Positions 17,558 to 26,174 of a stretch of DNA of 64,000 nucleotides are shown here, piece by piece. The notes beneath the pieces are model-generated. The model was not told the DNA's origin and ran no database searches. It saw only the letters and a program-made list of their open reading frames with translations. Location of the stretch: positions 558,001 to 622,000 of the forward strand of contig NZ_BOSH01000003.1 of NCBI RefSeq assembly GCF_018403245.1, given 5' to 3'. The position numbers and the translations under genes were made by a program. This DNA comes from Paenibacillus sp. J2TS4 (GTDB lineage Bacteria > Bacillota > Bacilli > Paenibacillales > NBRC-103111). Each line of letters starts with the position of its first letter. Positions within the stretch are counted from its first letter, which is position 1.

Positions 17558-18127
17558 ATGAAAACTACAATTTATATGGTGAGACATGCGGAATCCCCGT
17601 ATATATTCGGACAGGAGCAAACGAGAGGGTTGTCTGAAGAAGGTTTGGCTGCCGCCAGAAAAGTAGCCGACATTTTAGAGGGAATGGAAGTTGACTACAT
17701 TATTTCTAGTAATTATGCAAGAGCCGTTCAGACGGTTCAGAATTTGGCCGAGAGAAAAGGGCTTCCCGTTATAGAATATGAACAATTAAGAGAAAGAGCC
17801 ATCAAAGGACTGGAATATGAGGCGGAGTGGGAAGATTTGGTGAAGGCGATTGAAAAATCATTCGTTGATCCGGATTTTGCATTAGAAGGGGGAGAAACGA
17901 CGAGGGAAACTCAACAAAGGGCCATCCCGATTATCAAGAAGCTCCTTAAAGAACACCGCGGCAAAAATATCGTGATCGGTACTCATGGAAACATCATGAC
18001 CATCATTATGAATTATTACAATAAAGACTTTGGATTTGACTTTTGGAACCGCACTTCAAAGCCAGACATCTATAAGATGACCTTCAGCGATAATCAATTA
18101 GACAGCGTTGAAAAGATCTGGGATTAG
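17558..18127 (+). CDS. Histidine phosphatase (phosphoglycerate mutase-like) family protein
   Basis: 189-aa cytoplasmic phosphatase. YMVRHAESPY (residues 6-15) is the RHG-type motif with the phospho-accepting His (here RHA), and GTHGNIMTIIM near residue 142 holds the second catalytic His. NYARAVQTVQNLAE supplies the usual phosphate-pocket Arg. ATG 17558 follows TTCAGGAGGG by eight bases; an in-frame start at 17510 has no site. The gene is monocistronic and the substrate is unknown; relatives include broad phosphatases rather than glycolytic mutases. Confidence 0.87.
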   Translation: MKTTIYMVRHAESPYIFGQEQTRGLSEEGLAAARKVADILEGMEVDYIISSNYARAVQTVQNLAERKGLPVIEYEQLRERAIKGLEYEAEWEDLVKAIEKSFVDPDFALEGGETTRETQQRAIPIIKKLLKEHRGKNIVIGTHGNIMTIIMNYYNKDFGFDFWNRTSKPDIYKMTFSDNQLDSVEKIWD

Positions 18128-18200
18128 CGATTTGTTTACTGGAGGCTATCCGAGCGGGCGGGACGGAAAGCTTAATCATCAAGGGTAAAGGAGGGTTCAG

Positions 18201-18665
18201 ATGTCCTGGGAGATTAGACCGTATCAGCCAAAGGATCAGGAGGCGGTCCAAAGGCTGCATTGGGCAGGTCTTAATCAATTCAACGCAAGGCTGGAGGGCC
18301 CTGATTTAGATCAAGATCTGGAAAACATCGAGAAGATTTACATAAATAACAACGGGGATTTTATAGTAGGACTCATGGATAATCGGGTAGTATGTATGGG
18401 GGCTTTGCGCAAATTTACGGAAACCGTTGCAGAAATCAAGAGAATCCGGGTCGATCAGGAATTTCAGAGAAAAGGGCTTGGGCAGAAGATTTTATCCGCA
18501 TTGGAAAAATCGGCAAAAGAAAAAGGCTACCGGAAACTTAGGTTAGATACGACAAGCAAGCAACGCCCGGCTCAAATATTGTTCGAAAGAAACGGTTACC
18601 AGGTGACCGTTCGGAAACGATGGGACGATCTGGAAATCATATTTTATGAGAAGGAACTTGAATAA
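18201..18665 (+). CDS. GNAT family N-acetyltransferase
   Basis: 154 aa, one GNAT domain. Motif A is RVDQEFQRKGLGQKILSALE, with the acetyl-CoA pyrophosphate loop Q-R-K-G-L-G (residues about 92-97). Motif B is ILFERNGYQ. AAAGGAGGG lies eight bases before ATG 18201. The substrate is not predictable. Nearest neighbours are a phosphatase and a broken small gene, and no operon is evident. Confidence 0.87.
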   Translation: MSWEIRPYQPKDQEAVQRLHWAGLNQFNARLEGPDLDQDLENIEKIYINNNGDFIVGLMDNRVVCMGALRKFTETVAEIKRIRVDQEFQRKGLGQKILSALEKSAKEKGYRKLRLDTTSKQRPAQILFERNGYQVTVRKRWDDLEIIFYEKELE

Positions 18666-18691
18666 GGATGAGATAGAATCATCTTATAAAA

Positions 18692-18893
18692 ATGAATCGG
18701 ATACTGCAAGAGCTGAACGACGAGAGAAGAGAGGTTATTATCAACTTAAAGAGAGAATTAATGGAAACGAAGCAATACGGCAACCTTTTTTTTCAGCGTT
18801 GATATTTATGAAGGGGTAATAAAACAAGGTATCCGTTCGAAAGATGATTTTTTGAGCTGGCATCACTCAAGTGGAGCAAATGAAATGGGATAG
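18692..18893 (+). pseudogene. Small gene split by a T8 run (frameshift)
   Basis: Frame one reads MNRILQELNDERREVIINLK, continues to KQYGNLFFQR and stops. From the eight-T run at 18786-18793 the adjacent frame continues sensibly as FSVDIYEGVIKQGIRSKDDF then LSWHHSSGANEMG and a stop at 18891. Joined, they give a protein of about 65 residues that I do not recognise. Either a slippage frameshift (real or sequencing) or programmed slippage explains it. Confidence 0.45.
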
Positions 18894-19220
18894 GATAACT
18901 TCTCTTTGTTAACAAAAAAAGTACGATATATATACACGGCACTAAAGATTTCAAAGCTCATGAAGTGGAGAAAGAAAGATGCTTCCAGGGCGAGTTTTGG
19001 CTTTGTATTCCTACCATCCGAAGGCCCATCCAATAAATAAGGAATCTGTTGTTTCGGGGTCCCCGAAAAGTACCTGGAATCGCTTCGAAGCCCATCTTCA
19101 CTTTTTGGGGAGATAGTTTAGATGTTTGAAGCTTCGGAGGCACTTTCCTTCGGAACGGAATGATCGCTTTCTTTAGTGCCACTTATATAGTATATGATTT
19201 TCTGTGTCAGGGGGAATAAA

Positions 19221-19745
19221 ATGGCTTCAAATTGGGAGAAAAGGTTCATGAAAGCAGCATTGGAGTTCGCTGAGGAGTCTAAGTGTGCGGCTAAGAAGGT
19301 CGCGTGTATTTTAGTTAAGGACAATTCGATTATAGGAATTGGGGTTAATGGATCTGCTCCGAAGGCCGTTAATTGCTGCGATATTTTCAAGAAAATAGAT
19401 GGGAAATGGTTCAGGGCATTAGATCTGCCCAATAACCAAAATACGTTAAAAGATGGATTTGTGGAAGGTAAAAAATATTGGAAGCTTTGTGAGAATCAGA
19501 GGGAGCATTTTGAGTGGTCTTCTGAGTATGAGACACATGCGGAGATCAACGCCTTGCCCAGGGCTGGTACTAGAGCCAGAGGAGCTTCGGCTTACATAAC
19601 TCATTCGCCATGTTTGGACTGTGTTAAGGCTCTGGGCGCTTTTGGAATTGCCAAGGTCTATTATTATAAAGAATTCGACAACTTCCAGAGAGCTGAGCAG
19701 ACTCTTGCACGTTACGGAGCCACCATAGAGCAGTTAGTCCTATAA
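19221..19745 (+). CDS. Cytidine/deoxycytidylate deaminase family protein
   Basis: 174-aa zinc deaminase. HAEINAL (His zinc ligand plus catalytic Glu) and PCLDCVK (two Cys zinc ligands) form the dCMP-deaminase signature. The N-terminal WEKRFMKAALEFAEESKCAAKKVACILV matches ComEB/phage dCMP deaminases. An insertion of about 50 residues (CCDIFKKIDGKWF to FEWSSEY) between the first strand and HAE is as in phage-type enzymes. ATG 19221 follows CAGGGGG by six bases. It probably converts dCMP to dUMP for thymidylate synthesis, but a modified or free base substrate is possible. Monocistronic. Confidence 0.85.
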   Translation: MASNWEKRFMKAALEFAEESKCAAKKVACILVKDNSIIGIGVNGSAPKAVNCCDIFKKIDGKWFRALDLPNNQNTLKDGFVEGKKYWKLCENQREHFEWSSEYETHAEINALPRAGTRARGASAYITHSPCLDCVKALGAFGIAKVYYYKEFDNFQRAEQTLARYGATIEQLVL

Positions 19746-19795
19746 ATGGTGCACTACTGATTTAATGGAAATTCTCAGAAAGTAGGTCGTTATAA

Positions 19796-20473
19796 ATGAA
19801 AGGTGCTGTATTGTTCGATCTTGATAACACTTTAGTCAATAGAAAGCTGGCCTTTCGCGAATATAGTGAGAGATTAATGGATCGATACCTGATCGTTAGC
19901 AGTCCTGAAGAAAGAGAGAGTATCCTTGATTACATACGTGAAGCAGACCGGGATGGTTACAGGCGAAAGGCGGAGTTGTACAACGAGCTTCTGGAACAAT
20001 TCAACTGGAAGAAGGAAACGAGTCTGGATGAACTGCTGGATTTCTGGAGTTCAGAATTTTATAAATGTACGATATTGATGGAAGGAGCGCTAGAGGTTAT
20101 TCATCATCTTAAAGAGAAGCAAATCAAGCTAGGTATAATTACTAACGGCGCCGTCTATTCTCAACATGCCAAAATTGATCAGGTCGGTTTGCGCAAGTAT
20201 TTTGATACGATTGTCGTCTCCGATGAAGTCAAGCTTAAAAAGCCGGATCCGCAAATATTTGAGCTGGCCCTGGAGCGATTAAATGTGGAAGCTGAGCATA
20301 GTTTTTATATTGGCGATCATTCCATTAATGATGTTGCGGGAGCGGAGGATGCAGGGCTTACAGCTATATGGTTCGAAGGGTTTCGCGAATGGGAAGTGGA
20401 TGCACGCAAGCCGCAATATCGGATTGGTCATTTAAAAGAATTAATCGATGTCTTTGAACAGATTGGTTTGTAG
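19796..20473 (+). CDS. HAD-superfamily hydrolase (YjjG-like phosphatase)
   Basis: 225 aa. Motif I FDLDNTLVNRK holds the nucleophile Asp9 and acid/base Asp11; motif II is LGIITNG; motif III/IV spans KLKKPDPQIF and IGDHSINDVAGAEDAGL. The helical cap (residues 16-90) is the C1 type of the YjjG/haloacid dehalogenase group. Likely a small-molecule phosphatase, for example on nucleotides or sugar phosphates; YjjG-type enzymes clean up non-canonical nucleotides, and a dCMP deaminase lies just upstream. The ribosome binding site is weak. Confidence 0.87.
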   Translation: MKGAVLFDLDNTLVNRKLAFREYSERLMDRYLIVSSPEERESILDYIREADRDGYRRKAELYNELLEQFNWKKETSLDELLDFWSSEFYKCTILMEGALEVIHHLKEKQIKLGIITNGAVYSQHAKIDQVGLRKYFDTIVVSDEVKLKKPDPQIFELALERLNVEAEHSFYIGDHSINDVAGAEDAGLTAIWFEGFREWEVDARKPQYRIGHLKELIDVFEQIGL

Positions 20474-20522
20474 TACCATGGCGGGAACGGAGGTCATACA
20501 AGACTAGGGATCGGACAATTAA

Positions 20523-20720
20523 AGGGATGTAATGCAATAGTGCAGTCGACGAGTGACTTTTGGCCCCATTTCGACAGATCTACTGCAAATATACAGTACA
20601 TTCGGCCATTTAGGGCCGAAAATGGATGGATCGGAAGATTTGACTGTAGAATTGCAGTCGATGACTCTAAAGGAGCGGATTCCTGCCAAAAGTAATGTAG
20701 GAATGCAGTCAAATGCCGGC
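20523..20720. repeat. Intergenic cluster of ACTGCA-type inverted units
   Basis: Short units of the form TGCA..N..TGCAGT recur: TGCAATAGTGCAGTCGAC, ACTGCAAATATACAGTAC, GACTGTAGAATTGCAGTCGA and GGAATGCAGTCAA. The unit between them includes GGCCATTTAGGGCC. From memory, multi-copy intergenic elements of this look are common in Paenibacillus genomes. An apparent minus-strand frame across it is best regarded as chance. Confidence 0.5.
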
Positions 20721-21016
20721 GATGCTCGTAAGCTTGAACATATGCTTAACGACCGCGGGTCACCGTACTTTGTCGGACCGAGGCCTTGCAGAAGGGGGAC
20801 GGGACGCTGGCATTATCAAGCGGAGAGACTCTATCTATCGGGCTCTGTGTCTGGACGCTTGATCAGCTGCCCAACCCGATGCTGTGCAGGGTTGGTTGCC
20901 GCTCACTCCGGATGGCCAGTGAGGGTGGATGTTTGTTACCGGGTCCAGGGAGCACAAGGTGAAGTAATATAGTCCTCTTCTTCATGTCCAGTTAATGAGC
21001 ATGTCTCATTATTAAG
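20721..21016 (+). other. Non-coding stretch with a possible decayed coding remnant
   Basis: No intact gene. From 20827 one frame reads DSIYRALCLDA, stop, SAAQPDAVQGWLPLTPDGQ, stop, GWMFVTGSREHKVK, stop. The two internal stops and plausible composition suggest a decayed gene end, but no family is recognised. Confidence 0.25.
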
Positions 21017-21052
21017 GCCTGTGGCCCCACTCCTTCAAGTGGGGCCACAGGC
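21017..21052. terminator. Perfect 15-bp hairpin
   Basis: GCCTGTGGCCCCACT and AGTGGGGCCACAGGC with a 6-base loop. It lies 49 bases after the end of the minus-strand pump gene and probably terminates it; neither side has a strong T run. Confidence 0.7.
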
Positions 21053-21100
21053 ATTTGGTTCTCGGGTGGAGCTCTATTCCCATCCTCGGACACTCCGAAA

Positions 21101-22558
21101 TTAGTCCTGTGGAGCTGAGGTCTTTTTAATAAATAAGGAAAGCAGCAGAGCCAGGATAGCGAAGCCAAGGCCGACCACGAAGGAATTATGAATCCCCGAG
21201 AGCAGGGATTCGGCCATTTGGACCGGCGTAGGCTCGGCAGTCAAGCGGCCAAGAAAGGCTTGTTGTCCGGAAGCCATAATACTGATGAACAGGGCAACGC
21301 CAATCGCTCCGGATATTTGCTGCAGTGTGTTTAATACGGCCGTTCCATGGGGATACATCCGGCGGGGCAGCTGGTTCAGCCCGTTCGTCTGTGCCGGCAT
21401 CATAATCATGGCGATGGCGATCATAAGCAGGACATGCAGCACGATCAGGGTCGTCGATGTCGTATCTATAGAGATTCGGGTAAACAGCCACATAATGATT
21501 AACAGCAGGCAGGTCCCGGGAATCACCAAAGCACGCGGTCCGAATTTATCAAACAGGCGGCCTGTAATTGGAGAAATAAACCCGTTAAGCAAGCCGCCGG
21601 GAAGTAGAACGAGTCCGGCTGCGAATGTCGTCATCGCGAACACACCCTGCATTAGAAAAGGAAGCAGCAGCATAGTTGAAAACATCGTCATCATAGCAAT
21701 GATGAGCAGAACGGTCGTCAAGGTGAACATCGGAAATTTGAAAACGCGCAGGTCAAGCATAGGTTCTTTCGAATTAATTTGTCTGATGACAAATAACAAC
21801 AGAGAAATGCCTCCAATAATTAGAGGGAGGTAAACCTGCGGGCTGGACCAGGTCAACTCACTTTTACCCGCGTTGCTGAACCCGAACACAATGCCTCCAA
21901 AACCGAGAGTAGAAAGCAGGATCGACAGGACGTCCACTTTCGGCTTGGTGACGGGCGTTACATTTTTCAAGAAAATATATGAAACAATAATAGATAAGAA
22001 GGCAAAGGGAAGCACCAGAAAAAATAACCAGCGCCATTCCGCCACTTGCAGGATCAACCCCGAAAGCGTGGGACCGATGGCCGGGGCAAACATAATGACC
22101 AGCCCAATACTGCCCATAGCCGCTCCGCGCTTCTCCGGAGGATATAGCACCAAAATCGTGTTCATTAGTACGGGCAGCATGAGACCGGCTCCGCCCGCCT
22201 GAAGCAAACGGCCAATTAATAATACTTCAAAACCAGGGGCGATTCCGCATATTAATGTTCCTACAGTAAACAGGATCATGGCGCCCAGGAACATCTGCCT
22301 CGTCGTAAACCATTGGACCAGCAGAGCGGATACAGGAATTAACACACCGACGACTAACATGTAACCGGTAGCCAGCCACTGCAGGGTGGAGGCGGATACG
22401 TCCAACGAGATTTCCAATTGCGGCAGGGCGATATTCAACAGAGTCTCATTTAAAATCGAAAAAAAGGCGCCGATAATTAACGATATCAGAATCGGGAGTT
22501 TCTTAATCTGTTGAAGTTCATTCACTTCCGAGCTTGCTGATGAAGCAGCAGTATTCAC
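21101..22558 (-). CDS. DHA2-family MFS multidrug efflux pump
   Basis: 485 aa with about 14 hydrophobic segments, the DHA2 (EmrB/QacA/LmrB) arrangement. Motif C region LLIGRLLQAGGAGLMLPVLMNTI, conserved motif ALPQLEISLDVSASTLQW (TM1-2 loop) and the proton-relay-like PAQTNGLNQLPRRMYPHG-TAV all fit the family. It should export hydrophobic drugs using the proton gradient. GAGAGAGAGTG precedes the ATG at 22558. It is monocistronic; the ArsR-GyrB regulator gene lies upstream on the same strand, about 570 bases away, but a link is not shown. Confidence 0.92.
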   Translation of the reverse strand: MNTAASSASSEVNELQQIKKLPILISLIIGAFFSILNETLLNIALPQLEISLDVSASTLQWLATGYMLVVGVLIPVSALLVQWFTTRQMFLGAMILFTVGTLICGIAPGFEVLLIGRLLQAGGAGLMLPVLMNTILVLYPPEKRGAAMGSIGLVIMFAPAIGPTLSGLILQVAEWRWLFFLVLPFAFLSIIVSYIFLKNVTPVTKPKVDVLSILLSTLGFGGIVFGFSNAGKSELTWSSPQVYLPLIIGGISLLLFVIRQINSKEPMLDLRVFKFPMFTLTTVLLIIAMMTMFSTMLLLPFLMQGVFAMTTFAAGLVLLPGGLLNGFISPITGRLFDKFGPRALVIPGTCLLLIIMWLFTRISIDTTSTTLIVLHVLLMIAIAMIMMPAQTNGLNQLPRRMYPHGTAVLNTLQQISGAIGVALFISIMASGQQAFLGRLTAEPTPVQMAESLLSGIHNSFVVGLGFAILALLLSLFIKKTSAPQD

Positions 22559-23128
22559 TCTCTCTCATCCAATCCATATTTTATTTTTTGTTATAAGGGC
22601 GTTCTTTAAAGCGAGCTTTCTTCAGCGGCAGGGGGAAGACACTTTATTTTGCAATAATATTCATCAAATTGTCAACCTCTAGCAGAGAATAGCCTGCATG
22701 GGCCATCTGTACTGCAGGATCCCGGTGCTATAATAGACCGCAGCACTTCCAGCCACTGCGGATACGCCAATAAAAGGCAACCGCAGCTCCCAAGGAGAAG
22801 CTCCATGTAAGCGATAATAGAATCGGGCCTGACGCACCCCGATTATCGCTATGCATCGAGTCGTCCGCCATCGCCGCAATAAAAAGTTTTCAAAGAGCAA
22901 CCTGTACAAGTTCATTTTATATTAGCACATATGTTCTGTTTTTGCCAAGCAAAAAGGCTAGTCATCTCATGATTAAAAATCACAAATTGATAATTATATT
23001 TGATGACGCTGCGTCACCTTCAATGAATAACTATCATCTATAAAAACTTTGTCAGCTGCGCCTGAAGCTTCCTCAATTAAAAGAGCGACCTGCCAATCAG
23101 ATCGCAGATCGCTCTAATTACAAAGCTT
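22559..23128. other. Intergenic region with hairpin and doubtful minus-strand frame
   Basis: A strong imperfect hairpin lies at 22811-22849 (GCGAT and AATCGGG arms with CCCGATT and ATCGC). A minus-strand frame at 22679-22915 would give 78 residues with a hydrophobic patch (LPFIGVSAVAGSAAVYYSTG), but has no ribosome binding site and contains the hairpin, so I do not call it a gene. It may be a relic of a membrane protein gene. Confidence 0.35.
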
Positions 23129-24256
23129 TTATTCCACACGAATTCGGAGCCCGGGGTAGGCATCACTTAGCTCGTTGGCTTTCGCTCCAATCTCCGCTTT
23201 GTTCAACCGGCCGGCAAACAGCTCGGCTTCAGGCTTGAACGTGACGCTCGTGCCGGTCTCATTCGTCTCGCCAACTGTCATCAGTCCGGATTGCGGAATG
23301 CCGTGCCGATACTCTTGCCGATAAATTCCGCCATCTCGCCGGATCTCAACGCTTAGCGTGCGCGACAGCGCATTGACTACCGCGATGCTGATTCCTTTCT
23401 CCGCCCCGGGAGCGAAGAACGAAAGCTCGGGATCGCTGAATAGGTCGAGCTTGGTCATGACGGATTGCACCTCCGGCTGGCCGGTTTGTGGCAGCAGTCG
23501 GGTTGGAATTCCCCGGCCGTTATCTGCAACGGTTGCGCTGCCATCATCATGCAAGTAAATGCCCATCTCGCTGCAGTAGCCCGCCTGATGCTCCAGGATC
23601 GTATTGCTGACGACGGCCCACAGAAGCTGATGGGGATCGTATCCTTCCTTCGTGGCAGCCCCCAAATAGTTATGAGCCTCATTGCGCGCTTCGGTCATAT
23701 CGATGTAATCGCTTGTGTCGATTAAATCTGCAACGGCCGACAGCAGAAACAGAACCGGAAACCGGCGGTGATCCGCAATCGTATAACGCCCGCCACGCTC
23801 TTCCTGCATCAGCAAATCGGCCCCGGTCAAAGCCTTTAAATGATGATACAGCTGTCCGGTTGTCCCCATGTTCAGCCGTTCCACAAGCTCCGCTCCGGTA
23901 AGAGGGCCGTTCCATACCTCCAGAAGCAGATCCAGCCTCTGCTTGTGTCCAAGCGCGGAAAGCACCTTAGCCGCCTTACCTCTGTTGAGGCCGAGCAGTT
24001 CATCGAATGGTCTTTGCTGCGGCTCACACCGGATCGTCTGATCCTCGCTGCGGTAAAAGCCCGAGAAGTAAATCGCGCCTGATTCCGCGCTGCCTTCCTG
24101 CAAAGGCGCATTCTGCTGCGAGCGGTCGATCCCTCTTGCGGACGCACCTGTGAACGCAGATTTTTCCCCCAGTCCAGCCATATTCCGGACCAACCTTTCG
24201 AGCTCCGCCATGCTTGCCTTCAAAGCATCCAACTCAGCGCCATAGTTTCGATCCAT
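23129..24256 (-). CDS. ArsR-type HTH fused to GyrB-like (GHKL) ATP-binding domain
   Basis: 375-aa probable regulator. Residues 1-30 look coiled-coil; 94-165 form an ArsR-like winged helix (VLSALGHKQRLDLLLEVWNG, TTGQLYHHLKALTGADLL). Residues 207-375 align along their length with the GyrB/ParE N-terminal ATPase: DNGRGIP (245-251), AVVNALS (292-298), YRQEYRHGIPQ (312-322), GETNETGTSVTF (329-340). The N-box Asn is kept (N218), as are the adenine-binding Asp (D245) and the late Thr (T336). The general base Glu, E42 in E. coli GyrB, is Ala214 and the G-loop is altered, so ATP may bind without hydrolysis. A perfect palindrome lies upstream. Topoisomerase activity is ruled out, as the DNA-cleavage parts are absent. 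Confidence 0.85.
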   Translation of the reverse strand: MDRNYGAELDALKASMAELERLVRNMAGLGEKSAFTGASARGIDRSQQNAPLQEGSAESGAIYFSGFYRSEDQTIRCEPQQRPFDELLGLNRGKAAKVLSALGHKQRLDLLLEVWNGPLTGAELVERLNMGTTGQLYHHLKALTGADLLMQEERGGRYTIADHRRFPVLFLLSAVADLIDTSDYIDMTEARNEAHNYLGAATKEGYDPHQLLWAVVSNTILEHQAGYCSEMGIYLHDDGSATVADNGRGIPTRLLPQTGQPEVQSVMTKLDLFSDPELSFFAPGAEKGISIAVVNALSRTLSVEIRRDGGIYRQEYRHGIPQSGLMTVGETNETGTSVTFKPEAELFAGRLNKAEIGAKANELSDAYPGLRIRVE

Positions 24257-24312
24257 CGATACACACTCTCCTTAAGGCTTGAATTAAACACGCTGGAGAA
24301 TTGTTTAATATT

Positions 24313-24326
24313 TAATTACGTAATTA
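24313..24326 (-). promoter_or_regulatory. Perfect palindrome, likely autoregulatory operator
   Basis: TAATTACGTAATTA is a perfect 14-bp palindrome, 57 bases upstream of the ArsR-GyrB start codon. ATTACGT is repeated again to the right. Size and symmetry suit a winged-helix dimer. Binding is inferred. Confidence 0.55.
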
Positions 24327-24536
24327 CGTGTTTGCGCATATTTTACTCTAAATTGGCATGGTTGTAAATGGAAATTTGCTTTCAAGCTCATGAAAGTGTA
24401 CACGTTTTGTGAATGCACAATTCTCCTGCCGGCGTTACACCATTTTGGCAACAAAGAAGGGGATTAAGGGAAAATATAGAAAACTATCTATGCAGTTTTA
24501 ATCAAAGTTAATATGTAAACGGAGGTTGGGATAACG

Positions 24537-25361
24537 ATGAAATTGTTTATGTCCGCAGATATGGAAGGCATTACGGGATTAATAGATCCGACGTTTATCG
24601 ATTCAAGCAAGCAGAACTATACTCGAGGTCAGCATTTGATGACCGATGAAGCGAATCATGTAATTACTGCGGCATTTCAAGCCGGCTGCAAGGATGTGAT
24701 CGTCAATGACAGTCATTCCAAGATGAACAATTTGCTTATTGAACATCTTCACCCGGAAGCGAAGCTGATTTCTGGGGATGTCAAGCCGTTTTCAATGATG
24801 CAAGGGCTGGATGCCAGCTTTGATGCTGCAGTATTCATCGGCTACCACGCGCGAGCTTCCATGCAAGGGGTTCTTAGCCACACCATGATATTCGGCGTCC
24901 GTCATATGTACATAAATGATGTCGCGATCGGTGAATTTGGATTTAATGCTTATTTGGCGGGTTATTACGGTGTGCCTGTCGTTATGGTCGCAGGGGACGA
25001 TAAAATCGCTGCAGAAGCGGAGGCGCTTATTCCAGGCATAACGACGGCTGTTGTTAAGGAACAAGTTTCGCGTACGGCAGCGCTCTGCCTGACTCCGCAC
25101 AAAAGCGGTCAGCTGCTGCGCGAGAAAACGGCGCATGCTTTGCAAAATATAGCGAAGGTGAAGCCGCTCACCCCTCCGGATCATCCGCTGCTCCGGATCG
25201 AGTTTGCGAACTACGGTCAGGCGGAATGGGCGCATCTGCTTCCGGGAACTCACATAGAGGAGGGGACCACGGTCGTCACCTATCCCGCGAAGGATATATT
25301 GGAAGCCTACAAGGCGATGGTCGTCATGACGGAGCTGGCGATGAAAACACGATTTTGTTGA
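24537..25361 (+). CDS. dppA: D-aminopeptidase, DppA (M55) family
   Basis: 274 aa, the length of B. subtilis DppA. The zinc and active-site residues fall at the same numbers as in that enzyme: D8 and E10 (SADMEG), H60 (NDSH), H104 (GYHA), H115 (SHT) and E133 (GEFGFNA). It hydrolyses D-amino-acid dipeptides such as D-Ala-D-Ala from peptidoglycan turnover and acts as a ring-shaped decamer in the cytoplasm. ATG 24537 follows GGAGGTTGGG by about 10 bases. No dipeptide transporter genes follow, unlike the B. subtilis dpp operon. Confidence 0.93.
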   Translation: MKLFMSADMEGITGLIDPTFIDSSKQNYTRGQHLMTDEANHVITAAFQAGCKDVIVNDSHSKMNNLLIEHLHPEAKLISGDVKPFSMMQGLDASFDAAVFIGYHARASMQGVLSHTMIFGVRHMYINDVAIGEFGFNAYLAGYYGVPVVMVAGDDKIAAEAEALIPGITTAVVKEQVSRTAALCLTPHKSGQLLREKTAHALQNIAKVKPLTPPDHPLLRIEFANYGQAEWAHLLPGTHIEEGTTVVTYPAKDILEAYKAMVVMTELAMKTRFC

Positions 25362-25442
25362 AATTTTTGTTGAAATGATTACTGACCGGTGAAAAAAATG
25401 CCAAAAGCTTGCAAAAATGCAGGCTAGCAGGAGGATACTGCA

Positions 25443-25913
25443 ATGATAATACGAACGGTATCGTTATGTTTAATACGGAAGGAGGACCGGATTCTGGTTG
25501 AGCAGACGTTCGATGAAGCGGTGAAGAAAACCTTTTACAGACCGATTGGAGGGACCGTAGAATTCGGAGAAAACAGCAAACAGACGGTCATAAGAGAAGT
25601 TAGGGAAGAAATCTATGCGGAAATAAACGAACCGGAATTGGCATTTGTCATTGAAAATATTTATAAATACATGGATCAAATTGGACATGAAATTGACTTT
25701 ATATATGAAGCGGAGTTAGTAGATAAGAATTTATATGAGAAGGAGGAAATCGACGGGATCGAAGGAAATAGTAAGTACAAGGCGGTATGGAAGCCAATAG
25801 AGGGCTTTGTGGATAACAAGCTGGAGAAGCTTGTGCCGGACGGATTGTTGGATTTACTGTTAGAACGTGATAGGGGAAGAACGAGCCGAGTTAAGCACAA
25901 CAGAACTACTTGA
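25443..25913 (+). CDS. NUDIX hydrolase
   Basis: 156 aa. The Nudix box is GGTVEFGENSKQTVIREV followed by REEIYAE (residues 39-63), with the metal-binding REVREE intact. These enzymes hydrolyse nucleoside diphosphates linked to another group; the substrate cannot be read. AGCAGGAGGAT is six bases before ATG 25443. The stop overlaps the region where a truncated GNAT gene begins, suggesting the two were once neighbours in an operon. Confidence 0.88.
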   Translation: MIIRTVSLCLIRKEDRILVEQTFDEAVKKTFYRPIGGTVEFGENSKQTVIREVREEIYAEINEPELAFVIENIYKYMDQIGHEIDFIYEAELVDKNLYEKEEIDGIEGNSKYKAVWKPIEGFVDNKLEKLVPDGLLDLLLERDRGRTSRVKHNRTT

Positions 25914-25939
25914 GTCTTTGCGTATATAGGAGGAAGGAT

Positions 25940-26119
25940 TTGACAACGGTCCAATTGGTAAAACCTATAATGAAGCTGGAAATCAATAAAGTCCTCGTAG
26001 TATGTGATTCAAATAATATTGCCTCCAAGAAAGTCATCCTTAAGAACGGAGGCATTCCAGATGAGGACTATATAGAAGAGGACGGCAGCGTTATAAACCG
26101 ATTTTGGATAGAACCTTAA
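25940..26119 (+). pseudogene. C-terminal fragment of a GNAT acetyltransferase
   Basis: About 60 codons end with LEINKVLVVCDSNNIASKKV, then ILKNGGIPDEDYIEEDGSVI and NRFWIEP, the last strand-helix part of GNAT enzymes of the GCN5 type. The acetyl-CoA loop is missing. TTG 25940 after AGGAGGAAGG could still be translated, but the product lacks the active core. A deletion probably joined it to the end of the NUDIX gene. Confidence 0.7.
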
Positions 26120-26174
26120 GGATTCGGCAGAGGGAGTCCATCCGAAAAATCATGGAGAAAGGAAAGTGCGCAGC

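Noticed and set aside
22679..22915. 78-codon minus-strand gene
   Set aside because: No ribosome binding site, and the strong hairpin at 22811-22849 lies inside it.
23129..24256. Gyrase or topoisomerase IV B subunit
   Set aside because: Only the ATPase-like module is present; the transducer, TOPRIM domain and catalytic Glu are missing and an ArsR winged helix is fused in front.
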